Program-made: the position numbers and the translations under genes
Assembly (NCBI GenBank): GCA_002329245.1
Contig: DCTG01000012.1
Location: 3,152-15,043, forward strand
Direction: 5' to 3'
DNA length: 11,892 nucleotides
Origin: Clostridiales bacterium UBA1446
GTDB taxonomy: Bacteria > Bacillota > Clostridia > Oscillospirales > Oscillospiraceae
Shown here: one piece after another, positions 1 through 7,334 of the stretch
How positions within the stretch are numbered: position 1 is the stretch's first letter
Layout: each line of letters opens with the position of its first letter
The notes under the pieces: generated by a model
What the model saw: only the letters and a program-made list of their open reading frames with translations
What the model was told of the DNA's origin: nothing
The model's database searches: none

Positions 1-18
1 GGCGATATTCGCTGACGG

Positions 19-40
19 AAAAATCGCCCTGTATCAGGGG
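19..40 (-). terminator. Possible weak intrinsic terminator after the symporter/microprotein genes
   Basis: On the minus strand a short hairpin (CCCTG-ATA-CAGGG, arms 35-39 and 27-31) is followed by CGATTTTT (19-26). It lies 22 bases past the stop of the 38-residue microprotein, where the left operon should end. The stem is only 5 bp with a 3-base loop, so it could be coincidental, and the window edge hides what follows. Confidence 0.3.
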
Positions 41-61
41 GAGAACGATATTATTTGGTCC

Positions 62-178
62 TTATTTGGGATCGTCCCTCTTGTCTTCCACTGATTTTCC
101 TTTTCCGGCCAGCGCAATCGCGGCGAGAACAACCATGAGAATGGTTAAGTACAGGGGGACGGCATCCGCTAAAGCCAT
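62..178 (-). CDS. 38-residue single-pass membrane microprotein
   Basis: This tiny gene encodes MALADAVPLYLTILMVVLAA followed by IALAGKGKSVEDKRDDPK. A perfect Shine-Dalgarno AAGGAGGT (185-192) sits 6 bases before the ATG and supports real translation. Residues about 8-24 form one hydrophobic helix, and the C-terminal tail is hydrophilic with several Lys/Arg. The positive-inside rule therefore predicts N-outside, C-inside. It is the last gene of the symporter group, 61 bases after the 35-residue microprotein. Small single-helix subunits are known beside some secondary transporters, for example MetS with MetP, so an accessory role for the symporter is plausible. I recognise no family. The function is inferred from context only; that it is translated is fairly well supported. 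Confidence 0.72.
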   Translation of the reverse strand: MALADAVPLYLTILMVVLAAIALAGKGKSVEDKRDDPK

Positions 179-239
179 ACTACTACCTCCTTAACAAATC
201 AGTTCCGTTTTTATGCAGGGACGTTAAACCATCGTCCCC

Positions 240-347
240 TTACCATTTCTGCCCCCGGTGGGAAGCCCGCCAGAGCAGGTATATGATCAGTGTAATAACC
301 TCCGCAAAGATAATCTGGAATATGATCAGCTGAAGCACCCAACCCAT
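240..347 (-). CDS. 35-residue single-pass membrane microprotein
   Basis: The product is MGWVLQLIIFQIIFAEVITL followed by IIYLLWRASHRGQKW. A perfect Shine-Dalgarno AAGGAGGT (354-361) lies 6 bases before the ATG, with the same spacing and the same AAGGAGGTAG core as the next microprotein downstream. Residues about 3-26 are one long hydrophobic helix with a single acidic residue (Glu16) inside it. The tail RASHRGQKW is basic, predicting N-outside, C-inside. It begins 26 bases after the symporter stop codon, so it is almost certainly co-transcribed. It could be an accessory subunit or stabiliser of the symporter. It does not resemble the 38-residue neighbour in sequence. No known family was recognised. 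Confidence 0.75.
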   Translation of the reverse strand: MGWVLQLIIFQIIFAEVITLIIYLLWRASHRGQKW

Positions 348-373
348 TTCGCTACCTCCTTATTCCCTAATTC

Positions 374-1882
374 TTAATGCGTCTGCGTTTCCAAACTGTC
401 CGAGGCCATTTTCTGCAATTCGCTCCTTCCGACAAGAAGGCCCTTTTTCCGGTCGGGCATAACAAGGGGAAGAATGACCCCGAGGACGATGGAAACGAGG
501 GTAACGGGGTATACGTTTGCGGACCAGAAGCCGTCGCCGACAAAGGCGGGCGTGGCAAAGGTCCAGATGAAGTTTACCGCAAAGGCCACCAACGTCGTAA
601 TCCATGCCGCGGACTTGCTGATGCTGAACTTGAGCCCCATAAAGTAAATGACGAACACGGGGATTCCGAACGTAAAGCACCACAGGAAAATCGGGAATAT
701 GATGGCGTTGCTGAGAGCCGGAAAAGCAAACAGCAGGGCGCAAATCAGAATGGAAATCTTCATGGTTTTCAGTTTGGTTTTATCCGACATGTTCGGCCGC
801 CAAGCGCGCTTGATGATGTCGTTTGTCAAAACGTTGGCGTTCGCCATCACGGTAGCGCCGCCTGTGGAAAGGGTGGCCGCCAGCAGGCTGATGACAAGCA
901 AGCCCACAATGGGAGCGGGAAGCGCGTCAAGCGCGAGCTGGATGGGTGCTACCTTGGCGGCGGAGGCGGGGTCCAGTTTGCTTATCACCGCAGGGATTAC
1001 AGTCGCGCAGAGCGCCATGACAATCCAGGGTATGGAGGCCAGACAGTTGATTCCGGCGCCGATAAAAATTCCCTTGCGGCAGTCCGCGTCTGTTCTGGCG
1101 GCAAAGAAGGGGGAATTCATGTTTTGGGCGACCGCACAGGCGAAGCAGTGGAGGATGGCCACCGGAATGATGATGTTTTTCAGTACGCCGGGGGAGAAGT
1201 CCACGTTCATCAGCCAGGATGCCTGACCCATGGAATTGTAAACCTGCTGGATTCCCTCCCAGCCGCCTGCGTTGGCCGCAAGCCAGCCGGTAAGCATAAA
1301 CATTGCCAGATAGGAGCCTAGGATCATCACGATCGCGTTTACAATATTCAGCCACACCATCTGAAGCATGCCGCCGAGATAGACATACGCCACGATCAGG
1401 ACAAGCGCTATTAAGATGCACCAGGGGAAAAGGGGAAGAGCTCCTCCGGTCAGGCCGTAGATTCCGACTGCGGTTGCCGTGGTTTCAGCGGCGCCGATGC
1501 CGGTCCAGGTGGCTACAGTGACGCCTGCCTGCATACGGGCGTATTTCGCGCCGAACATATGCTCCATGATCTCCGGCATGGTATTCAGACCCGTCTGCCG
1601 AACCCAGGGGCCGAACCAAAGCATCATCATGGGAAGGAAAATTCCGCCCGTGATGATGCCCCACCACATGACGGAGGCGCCGAGTCCGGGAGCGGCTTCC
1701 CACAGGGAAATGGTATGGCCGGCGCCAAGCGGGATAAGGGTAAATCCGAATGCCACCATGACCCAGCTCAGTCCGCTGCTGGCTTTTGCAAAGTCCGCGG
1801 CGCTTTTTACGCGTTTTTTGGCCCAGTAGCCAACGACCGCAATCAGTATGACATAATAAGCCAGTGCTATTGCCAATGACAT
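374..1882 (-). CDS. Sodium:solute symporter (SSS family), probable aromatic substrate or acid uptake
   Basis: This 502-residue polytopic membrane protein has the length and helix spacing of the SSS family (usually 13 helices, LeuT fold). The first helix starts at residue 3, and hydrophobic segments continue to about residue 480. The segment ISLLAATLSTGGATVMANAN (331-350) followed by VLTNDI matches the family signature in which a Ser-Thr pair (339-340) helps form the Na2 sodium site. GAGHTISLWEAAPGLG (53-68) lies in the expected broken-helix region near the substrate site. The ATG at 1882 has GAGGAGG eight bases upstream. It follows the transhydroxylase genes by a 100-base spacer containing a strong hairpin and precedes two microprotein genes. 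The substrate cannot be read from sequence. Gallate or another phenolic acid is the contextual guess; a short-chain acid product is an alternative. Confidence 0.88.
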   Translation of the reverse strand: MSLAIALAYYVILIAVVGYWAKKRVKSAADFAKASSGLSWVMVAFGFTLIPLGAGHTISLWEAAPGLGASVMWWGIITGGIFLPMMMLWFGPWVRQTGLNTMPEIMEHMFGAKYARMQAGVTVATWTGIGAAETTATAVGIYGLTGGALPLFPWCILIALVLIVAYVYLGGMLQMVWLNIVNAIVMILGSYLAMFMLTGWLAANAGGWEGIQQVYNSMGQASWLMNVDFSPGVLKNIIIPVAILHCFACAVAQNMNSPFFAARTDADCRKGIFIGAGINCLASIPWIVMALCATVIPAVISKLDPASAAKVAPIQLALDALPAPIVGLLVISLLAATLSTGGATVMANANVLTNDIIKRAWRPNMSDKTKLKTMKISILICALLFAFPALSNAIIFPIFLWCFTFGIPVFVIYFMGLKFSISKSAAWITTLVAFAVNFIWTFATPAFVGDGFWSANVYPVTLVSIVLGVILPLVMPDRKKGLLVGRSELQKMASDSLETQTH

Positions 1883-1927
1883 AGAACACCCTCCTCGTAT
1901 AATTGGATTCAGATGAATGAACTTTTT

Positions 1928-1959
1928 CGTTCCGGCGGCAGCTTCCTGCCGCCGGAACG
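1928..1959 (-). other. Perfect 14-bp intercistronic hairpin between transhydroxylase and symporter
   Basis: The arms 1928-1941 (CGTTCCGGCGGCAG) and 1946-1959 are perfectly complementary around a 4-base loop (GAAG on the minus strand). On the minus strand, the direction of the flanking genes, the stem is followed by AAAAAG rather than a T-run, so it is not a canonical Rho-independent terminator. It lies 23 bases past the small-subunit stop and 45 bases before the symporter ATG. Likely roles are stabilising the upstream mRNA end, marking a processing site, or partly terminating to lower symporter expression. The structure is certain; the function is inferred. Confidence 0.65.
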
Positions 1960-1982
1960 TGGCTCCTAGGATCGGCTGGCTG

Positions 1983-2786
1983 CTACACGGATATGGTCCC
2001 GACGTTCAATGACGTATCAAGGTATACTCTCTTCACCTCATCGCCGTTGACCGCGATGGAGTATTCGCCAGGCTCTAAGTTATCGAATTTGAAATCGCCG
2101 AAATAATTGGTTTTTTGAGAAGCCTTCACCTCCTCGCCCGTAAGGGTTACCTCCGCGTCCTCAAGGCATTCGTTGTCCCGAATCACTCCGCCGGCAATAA
2201 AAAGCTTTTCATACCGGAAGAGATTTTTGTAATAGACGTGGGCGTCTGCGTTGTAACCCGGGAGGTAGCGTTCCAATTTTTCGTCCGCTACCTTTTTTTC
2301 CATCTCGGAAGGCTCCAACGTATAAAACTGGATCGCTCCCGTGGGGCAGCTGTGCGCGCAGCGGGGTATTTCCCAGCCGTTGTCCAAAAGATGCGCGCAC
2401 ATGGTGCATTTCTGGGCCACTCCGGCATCCTCATTCCAGTAAATGGCCCCGAAAGGACAGCTGTCCACAAGCTCTTTTTTGCCCTTGGCTTTTTCTATGT
2501 CGATCAGAACGATGCCGTCGTCCCGGCGGCTGATGCAATCCGGGTGCGCGGCGATGCAGGGAGCGTTTTCGCAGTGCTGGCATGGCATGGGAAGATAGGC
2601 TACGTCGATTCTCGGGTACTGGCCGCGTTCTTTTCTCTGAATATTCATCCAGCGGTGTCCGTGCCGGGGCTGGGCTTCCGTATAGGGAGGCCAATTATTC
2701 ATGACATGTTCGTCTTTGCAGGCGATAAAACAGTTGTTGCAATCATGGCAAAGCGCGACATCGATCACCAGATAACGCTGCTTCAT
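1983..2786 (-). CDS. athS: Pyrogallol:phloroglucinol transhydroxylase, small (iron-sulfur) subunit
   Basis: This is the electron-transfer/structural subunit of the molybdenum transhydroxylase. At 267 residues it is close to the Pelobacter acidigallici subunit (about 274, from memory). C13, C16, C19 and C23 form a classic CxxCxxCxxxC motif, and C127, C130, C143 and C147 complete two clusters. C69, C72, C77 and C110 can hold a third. The four positions for the usual fourth cluster are replaced (H81, A100, K103, L106), consistent with three clusters in this enzyme. Residues about 200-267 form a beta-rich transthyretin/Cna-B-like domain (GEEVKASQKTNYFGDFKF, then EPGEYSI), a hallmark of this subunit and absent from ordinary DMSO-reductase-type beta subunits. 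The ATG follows the large-subunit stop by one base, with AGGAG inside the large-subunit gene, which implies coupled translation. There is no signal peptide, so it is cytoplasmic. Confidence 0.92.
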   Translation of the reverse strand: MKQRYLVIDVALCHDCNNCFIACKDEHVMNNWPPYTEAQPRHGHRWMNIQRKERGQYPRIDVAYLPMPCQHCENAPCIAAHPDCISRRDDGIVLIDIEKAKGKKELVDSCPFGAIYWNEDAGVAQKCTMCAHLLDNGWEIPRCAHSCPTGAIQFYTLEPSEMEKKVADEKLERYLPGYNADAHVYYKNLFRYEKLFIAGGVIRDNECLEDAEVTLTGEEVKASQKTNYFGDFKFDNLEPGEYSIAVNGDEVKRVYLDTSLNVGTISV

Positions 2787-2787
2787 G

Positions 2788-5385
2788 TTACCGATCTCCT
2801 TTCCATTTCTCTATTTCAATGAGAGAATGCTCCGTTGCCATACCGCATGCGTATTTTGAGAGGAAGCGACCGGGGCTGAGGATGTTGACGCACCCTCCGC
2901 GGTCCGGGGATTCTCCCGGTTTTCCGAGCGGCTGGTATTCGGCGGACGATTCGTAAGAATGGCACGTTCCGGGGGGAACCCGCTCCGTGACCTGCGCGGC
3001 TAAAATAACCTCTCCGCGGTCGTTAAACGCTCTCACCAGGTCTCCGTCCTTGATTCCGCGCGCTTTGGCGTCCTGCGTGTTAATGCGTATGATCCAGTAA
3101 TAATGGCCGTCCACCAGTACGCGATGGTCCTTGATGTCGTTCATGAAGGCGTCTTTGCCGTCTCCCATGGTGTGGAAGCTGAACCGCGGGTGCGGCGCGA
3201 CCATGGACAGCGGGTATTTTTTAAAGCGTTCGGTATGGTGCCCTTCCCAAGAGGGCAGATACATGGGCATAAGCGGACGTTCCTTATCGTCCGTGTCGTA
3301 GTGGCCGAATCGCTTGAGGCTGCTGGAAACAAATTCGACCTTGCCGGACTGGGTTTGAAGCCCCTTCATTCCCACGGTGTCGCTGGGGCGGATATGGGAG
3401 AGCCATCCGGGCGTATCCTGCTCCCTGCCTTCCGCAAACCAGCGGAATGCCGGCCGGGAAGGCTTTTTCTGATCGACCGGGAGCACAAAGTAACCCTTCT
3501 TAGTGAACTCCTCCCAAGTGATATATTTGGGCAGGTCCGTCGCATGGAAATACTGCTTGATCCAATCCAGTTCGTCCTTGCCTTCCGAATAGGGACCTTC
3601 CACGCCGAGACGCCGGCAGATCAGCCGGAAGATCTCGTAGTCTGATTTTGACTCGCCTAAGGGCTCGATACACTTCATCTGGAAGGTGATGATTCGGTGG
3701 TTGGGCTGGGAGTGGGAGTTTGGTATGTAACCCGAGCAGTTGGCAAACTCGCTGATATCCCAGCGTTCAAAGTTCGTGCAAGCGGGCAGGATGATGTCGG
3801 CAAACTGGGTTTCTCCCTCAAACCAGATCGCCTGGCTGACGACTATGGGAAGGTTCTTGGTGCGGTACATCTTCGCATAGCGGTTGGTTTCGCCCATGGT
3901 TCCGATATGAGGCCCGCCGTACTTGTAGTACATCTGGATGGTGGAATATCCCGGTTCGGGGTAGCGGTATTCCTTAAACTGCTGTTCGATCGCCCCGCCT
4001 ACGAATCCTTTTCCGTACCAGGGTCCGTACTTGCCGTCCATGATGCATTCGGGAATTTTCAGCCGGGGGATATGCGCGCCGGCCGGGTTGTTGATGTTGT
4101 TGGAGGACGGGCGGCTGTCCGCGCCGAACATGCGGTATACAAAATGTGCCCCGGCGGCCGAGTTGTCGCAGTCTCCCGAAATGCCGCCTTCCGCATAGCC
4201 GGGGAAGAAGATGTCCGTATCGGTGGGAGCTCCCTGCGTGGTGCTCCAGAGGTTGATGCCCGGCTTGCCGAGTCCCTGCATGGTGATAAGGGCAATCATC
4301 ATTCTGGCCCAGTCCATGCCGATCGGGCTGCGGCATGCGCCGCCCCAGCCGCCAAGCCCGCCGGCGGCAAGCATGGTCTTGTTTTTGGCCCATTCCCTTG
4401 CAAGCGCCCGGATATCGTGCGCCGGGATGCCCGTCTCATTCTCGGCCCATTCCGCGGTCTTGGGGATACCGTCGGACTGCCCCAACACATATTGGGTCCA
4501 TTCCTCAAAGCCTGTTGCGTGGGTTTCGACATATTCCTTGTCGTAGAGCCCTTCGGTCAGCCACACGTACGCGATGGCGACCGCGAGGGCGGCGTCCGTG
4601 CCGACCCGGGGCGAGAACCACTTGTCTGCGTACAGGCCCGCCGTGTGGTTGTAAAACGGGTCGATAAACACCATTTTTACCCCTAATTTTTTCAGCCACA
4701 ATCTGCGGATTGTGCTTTCATAGGCGGCGTAGATGCCGCTGTTCGTCTCCGGGTCGGAAGACCAGAAAACGATCATCGTGGTATGCTTGAGCGCGTCCTC
4801 AAGCAAGTCATCCTGTTCGGGGTTCCCCAGCCGGTGGCTGAATCCCCAGGTATGTATTCCGCCCCAGTGCCACCCCTCCCAGCTATCGGGGTTGTGGTCC
4901 GCATAGGTAATGCCGACTGTGTTCATGAAGCGAAAGAGCGCGCTGTGGCGGTATCCGACGTTGCCCCACAGATGGTGGGAGCTGGGCTCGGCGACAATTG
5001 CGCCGGGACCGAAATCCCGCTTGATGCGCTTGATTTCGGACGCCACAATGTCGAGGGCTTCGTCCCAGCTGATGCGGACATACCCGGACTCGCCCCGCTT
5101 CTCCTCGTTGCGCTCGCCGTTCGGATCAAAGTCAACCCGCTTGAGCGGGTACAGGATCCGCCGGTCGCTGTGAACCATAGCCTTGTAGCCGGCGGTGTAT
5201 GCGGTGTAAGTAGTTTTTCTTGGCGGGGTAAAGGTCTGTCCCCTGGCATCGATTTTCCAGGAAGCAGCGTCTTCATCAGTAAGATCCATTGGGATGACGC
5301 GTACGATTTTGTTTTCCTTTTCGTCTACGTCGACGAAAACGGGACCACCTGTAGTGGAATTGGTTTTCCGCACGTAACGATCCAT
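2788..5385 (-). CDS. athL: Pyrogallol:phloroglucinol transhydroxylase, large (molybdopterin) subunit
   Basis: This 865-residue catalytic subunit belongs to the DMSO reductase family and is predicted to bind Mo-bis-molybdopterin guanine dinucleotide. It transfers a hydroxyl from 1,2,3,5-tetrahydroxybenzene to pyrogallol, yielding phloroglucinol and regenerating the co-substrate. Active-site residues recalled from the P. acidigallici structure (H144, Y152, D174, S175 as Mo ligand, Y404, C557) all appear here at a constant offset of 7: H137, Y145, D167, S168, Y397, C550. The N-terminus has neither the cysteine cluster motif of formate dehydrogenase/nitrate reductase relatives nor a Tat signal, so the enzyme is cytoplasmic without its own Fe-S cluster, as expected. 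Residues about 690-860 are the C-terminal dinucleotide-binding domain. AGGAGG precedes the ATG. Acetylene hydratase and arsenite or polysulfide relatives are excluded by these residues and by the partner subunit. Confidence 0.94.
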   Translation of the reverse strand: MDRYVRKTNSTTGGPVFVDVDEKENKIVRVIPMDLTDEDAASWKIDARGQTFTPPRKTTYTAYTAGYKAMVHSDRRILYPLKRVDFDPNGERNEEKRGESGYVRISWDEALDIVASEIKRIKRDFGPGAIVAEPSSHHLWGNVGYRHSALFRFMNTVGITYADHNPDSWEGWHWGGIHTWGFSHRLGNPEQDDLLEDALKHTTMIVFWSSDPETNSGIYAAYESTIRRLWLKKLGVKMVFIDPFYNHTAGLYADKWFSPRVGTDAALAVAIAYVWLTEGLYDKEYVETHATGFEEWTQYVLGQSDGIPKTAEWAENETGIPAHDIRALAREWAKNKTMLAAGGLGGWGGACRSPIGMDWARMMIALITMQGLGKPGINLWSTTQGAPTDTDIFFPGYAEGGISGDCDNSAAGAHFVYRMFGADSRPSSNNINNPAGAHIPRLKIPECIMDGKYGPWYGKGFVGGAIEQQFKEYRYPEPGYSTIQMYYKYGGPHIGTMGETNRYAKMYRTKNLPIVVSQAIWFEGETQFADIILPACTNFERWDISEFANCSGYIPNSHSQPNHRIITFQMKCIEPLGESKSDYEIFRLICRRLGVEGPYSEGKDELDWIKQYFHATDLPKYITWEEFTKKGYFVLPVDQKKPSRPAFRWFAEGREQDTPGWLSHIRPSDTVGMKGLQTQSGKVEFVSSSLKRFGHYDTDDKERPLMPMYLPSWEGHHTERFKKYPLSMVAPHPRFSFHTMGDGKDAFMNDIKDHRVLVDGHYYWIIRINTQDAKARGIKDGDLVRAFNDRGEVILAAQVTERVPPGTCHSYESSAEYQPLGKPGESPDRGGCVNILSPGRFLSKYACGMATEHSLIEIEKWKGDR

Positions 5386-5454
5386 GTTTCTCCTCCTTTT
5401 GCTGCTACAGTTTTCCTTTGGCCGAGATTACATTTTATTTCTATAGCTGCGGTT

Positions 5455-5483
5455 ATTTTACTCTAAAGGCAAAAGAAGGTAAA
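5455..5483 (-). promoter_or_regulatory. Predicted sigma-70-type promoter of the transhydroxylase operon
   Basis: On the minus strand TTTACC (5478-5483) and TAAAAT (5455-5460) are separated by 17 bases, matching the -35 consensus at 4 of 6 and the -10 consensus at 5 of 6. Transcription would start near 5448, giving a leader of about 63 bases before the large-subunit ATG. A weaker alternative is TTTAGA (5462-5467) with TATAGA (5440-5445), spacing 16. An imperfect -35 fits a promoter that needs an activator such as the adjacent LysR protein. Confidence 0.48.
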
Positions 5484-5492
5484 ATGAAGAAT

Positions 5493-5519
5493 ATTGATAG
5501 ATTCATCTAATAAATTGAT
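5493..5519. promoter_or_regulatory. Candidate LysR operator upstream of the transhydroxylase promoter
   Basis: A dyad TAGAT-TC-ATCTA (5498-5509) is flanked by two direct copies of ATTGAT (5493-5498 and 5514-5519) exactly 21 bases, about two helical turns, apart. Its centre is near -56 relative to the predicted start, close to where LysR-type activators bind (usually around -65). The LysR gene immediately upstream is the obvious candidate regulator. The spacing is 12 bases rather than the textbook T-N11-A, so this is a suggestion only. Confidence 0.35.
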
Positions 5520-5615
5520 TCGTTTGCGTCCCGTTTTGCATATATTGAACAATCCGCGCGCGTGGGGAAGTGGATTTCGAGCGCTCCGCGCCCCGGGCGG
5601 AGCGGTATTCTGACC

Positions 5616-5655
5616 CGAAAACAATGAACCTGAAACCTTTTATGGTTTCAGGTTC
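5616..5655 (-). terminator. Intrinsic terminator of the regulator genes
   Basis: A perfect 12-bp stem (GAACCTGAAACC, 5626-5637, with 5644-5655) and a 6-base loop are followed on the minus strand by ATTGTTTTCG. It starts 36 bases after the LysR stop codon. It should separate regulator transcription from the transhydroxylase promoter downstream. The T-tract is interrupted, so some read-through is possible. On the plus strand the stem is followed by TTCTTCC, but no plus-strand gene is nearby. Confidence 0.7.
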
Positions 5656-5690
5656 TTCTTCCGTATTGTATTTCGTGGAATAATTTTGGA

Positions 5691-6614
5691 TTACGTTTCC
5701 GCCGCCCGGGCGGGACAGATCTGACCGTCCGAAACCGGGATTCCCATTTCGGCCAAAAACAGCTTAATGCACGGGTTGGTATTCTCCTTGTTCCATGCAA
5801 GTCCCATGTAGTGCGTGGTGTCTTCGTCCACTATGTCGATGAACTTGAGAGAGGGATTCACAAAGACTTTCCAGCAGCTGGGCAGGATCGTAAAGCCGTA
5901 ACCGATTTCCGTGAGCATGTTCACCGTACGCTCGTCGTTGATATCGTCGATGATGCGCGGCATGAACCCTTTTTTCAAATATAGCTGCATACTCATGTCG
6001 TATAAGCCGGGATTGGTTCTGTGGTTCATAAGAATGAGCGGCTCGTCCTTAAACTGCGCAAGACTAGCCCTTTCCAGCCCGGACAGCGGGTGGTCCTCGG
6101 AGACCACAATCTGAAGCTTTTCCTTATAAATGGGATGCCAGTTGATGCGCTCCTGATCCGTTATGGTAGCGATACGGGCAAAGCCGACATCTAAGTCAAA
6201 ATTCTCGAGCTGCCGCGCAATCCGGATATCGTGATAGGAATTGTACTTGACACGGATATGCGGGTATTTCTGGGAGAAGGATTTGAACTTTTCAAACATG
6301 CACCAGGCTACCGGCACAAAAACATATCCGACCGACATGGAACCAGTGATTCCGGACAGCCTGAGCTGGACGTTGGTAATGGTGTCGCGCTCCATCGCCG
6401 TAATTTTATAGGCATGATCCAAAAGCAGCTCTCCGACGGGAGTGAGTACGATGGATTGCTTGTTGCGGAAAAAAAGCTTGGTGTTCAGCTCTTTTTCCAG
6501 CTCCGCTATGTTATGGCTGACGGCAGATTGCACAAGGTGGAGTTTTTCTGCGGCTTCGGTAAAACTGAGATATTCGGCCACAGCGATAAAACAGCGCAAT
6601 TGACGAAGCTCCAT
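5691..6614 (-). CDS. LysR-family transcriptional regulator, probable activator of the transhydroxylase operon
   Basis: The 307-residue length is typical for the family. Residues 1-60 form the winged helix-turn-helix: MELRQLRCFIAVAEYLSFTE, then AAEKLHLVQSAVSHNIAELE with the recognition helix around QSAVSHNI. TPVGELLLDHA marks the linker helix. Residues about 90-300 form the periplasmic-binding-like effector domain. LysR proteins of aromatic degradation (the CatR/BenM type) bind a pathway intermediate and activate nearby promoters. Here the gene is directly upstream of, and co-oriented with, the transhydroxylase genes, which fits activation by pyrogallol, phloroglucinol or a related phenol. The ATG at 6614 has AGGAGG upstream; other in-frame starts lack this. 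The gene is 30 bases after the TetR gene, so the two are probably co-transcribed. The effector is inferred. Confidence 0.9.
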   Translation of the reverse strand: MELRQLRCFIAVAEYLSFTEAAEKLHLVQSAVSHNIAELEKELNTKLFFRNKQSIVLTPVGELLLDHAYKITAMERDTITNVQLRLSGITGSMSVGYVFVPVAWCMFEKFKSFSQKYPHIRVKYNSYHDIRIARQLENFDLDVGFARIATITDQERINWHPIYKEKLQIVVSEDHPLSGLERASLAQFKDEPLILMNHRTNPGLYDMSMQLYLKKGFMPRIIDDINDERTVNMLTEIGYGFTILPSCWKVFVNPSLKFIDIVDEDTTHYMGLAWNKENTNPCIKLFLAEMGIPVSDGQICPARAAET

Positions 6615-6644
6615 GGCGGTTCCTCCTTTTCCCTCAAAGTCCTC

Positions 6645-7271
6645 CTATGGTCCGGCGGTTTTTTTCACGCTCGCTATCATGCCGAGGATCTGTTCGATTT
6701 GATCCCTGCTGCCCGTTCGGAAATCTTCGGCTACTCTTCCGGAGTATTCATGGATTCCGCAATGCACGCTGTAGCGGGAGCATTGCCTGGTAATGTAAGC
6801 GACAAACATCTCGGCAATCAGCGCCGCGTCTTCCGTCCGGATGGCGTCGGGGTAAATCTCGCCTAAATAGTCTATGAAAAAGCTTTTCATGGAGTCGGGG
6901 ATTAACCACATGTATTTATGGATTTTGGGGAAATAAGCTCCTTCGTTGATGAAGATTCTGAGGATATGAATATGCCGGAAGATGAGCTTAAAAAAGATAT
7001 CCGCTATCGTCGCGATGTCCTTGGATATGTTGCTTCCGCCGAGCTTGGAACGGATGCGCTCCTCAGGCACCTCGATCCTGTGAAAGCGTTCCACCACGCT
7101 GTAAAACAGGTTTTCCTTGTTTTCAAAGTGGCGGAAAACCGTAATGGCGTTACACCCGGCCGCTTCGCTGATTTCTTTGATTGTGGCGTCCGCATAACCC
7201 TTCAGGGAAAAAACCAGCAGCGCCTGCTCTAAAATCCGATCATGGATAGGCGAAGCGTTTTTTTCACCCAT
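6645..7271 (-). CDS. TetR-family transcriptional regulator
   Basis: This 208-residue protein has the family's N-terminal DNA-binding domain: ILEQALLVFSLKGYADATIK (residues about 14-33), then EISEAAGCNAITVFRHFENK ending in the hallmark F-R-H-F-E-N-K-E-N-L-F segment. The C-terminal two thirds are helical and lack recognisable sequence motifs, as usual for the ligand-binding domain of TetR repressors. Its start has GGAGG in the expected place. It lies 63 bases after the HxlR gene and 30 bases before the LysR gene, so all three regulators may form one transcript. The target and ligand are unknown. Candidates are its own group, the right-hand operon, or a phenol-efflux function elsewhere. Confidence 0.88.
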   Translation of the reverse strand: MGEKNASPIHDRILEQALLVFSLKGYADATIKEISEAAGCNAITVFRHFENKENLFYSVVERFHRIEVPEERIRSKLGGSNISKDIATIADIFFKLIFRHIHILRIFINEGAYFPKIHKYMWLIPDSMKSFFIDYLGEIYPDAIRTEDAALIAEMFVAYITRQCSRYSVHCGIHEYSGRVAEDFRTGSRDQIEQILGMIASVKKTAGP

Positions 7272-7334
7272 TCTTACTATCCTCCGATCCGCCCGGACGG
7301 AACCGGTTTAAACTGCGAAGACTGCGGCCCGGGT

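Larger units (their letters stand above)
5386..5690. other. Non-coding spacer between lysR and the transhydroxylase genes
   Basis: No gene is supported here. The spacer holds the ribosome binding site of the large subunit (AGGAGGA near 5391-5398), a predicted promoter (5455-5483), a candidate operator (5493-5519), a GC-rich hairpin (CGCTCCGC, 5582-5589, pairing with 5597-5604) and the terminator of the LysR gene (about 5616-5655). The AT-rich promoter half (5400-5550) contrasts with the GC-rich half beyond it. Confidence 0.7.

Noticed and set aside
2..94. Plus-strand open frame entering from the left edge and ending TGA at 92-94
   Set aside because: It is only 30 codons, would overlap the well-supported 38-residue microprotein gene on the other strand, and has no recognisable motif. 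A real gene end cannot be excluded without the upstream sequence.
377..1321. Long plus-strand ORF of 314 codons inside the symporter gene
   Set aside because: It lies antisense to a clear SSS protein, is rich in Gly/Arg/His low-similarity sequence, lacks a ribosome binding site and has no recognisable domain. It is a frame shadow of the GC-rich gene.
3697..4686. Plus-strand ORF of 329 codons inside the transhydroxylase large-subunit gene
   Set aside because: It is antisense to a gene with intact active-site residues over its whole length; its own translation shows no domain and has shadow-like composition.
2788..5385. Acetylene hydratase, arsenate/arsenite, polysulfide or DMSO reductase as the identity of the molybdoenzyme
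   Set aside because: The N-terminus lacks an Fe-S motif and Tat signal, the H137/Y145/D167/S168/Y397/C550 set matches transhydroxylase at a constant offset, and the small subunit has the diagnostic C-terminal beta domain.
5582..5604. GC-rich hairpin CGCTCCGC/GCGGAGCG as a second terminator
   Set aside because: No T-tract follows on either strand. It may simply be GC-rich sequence next to the real terminator.
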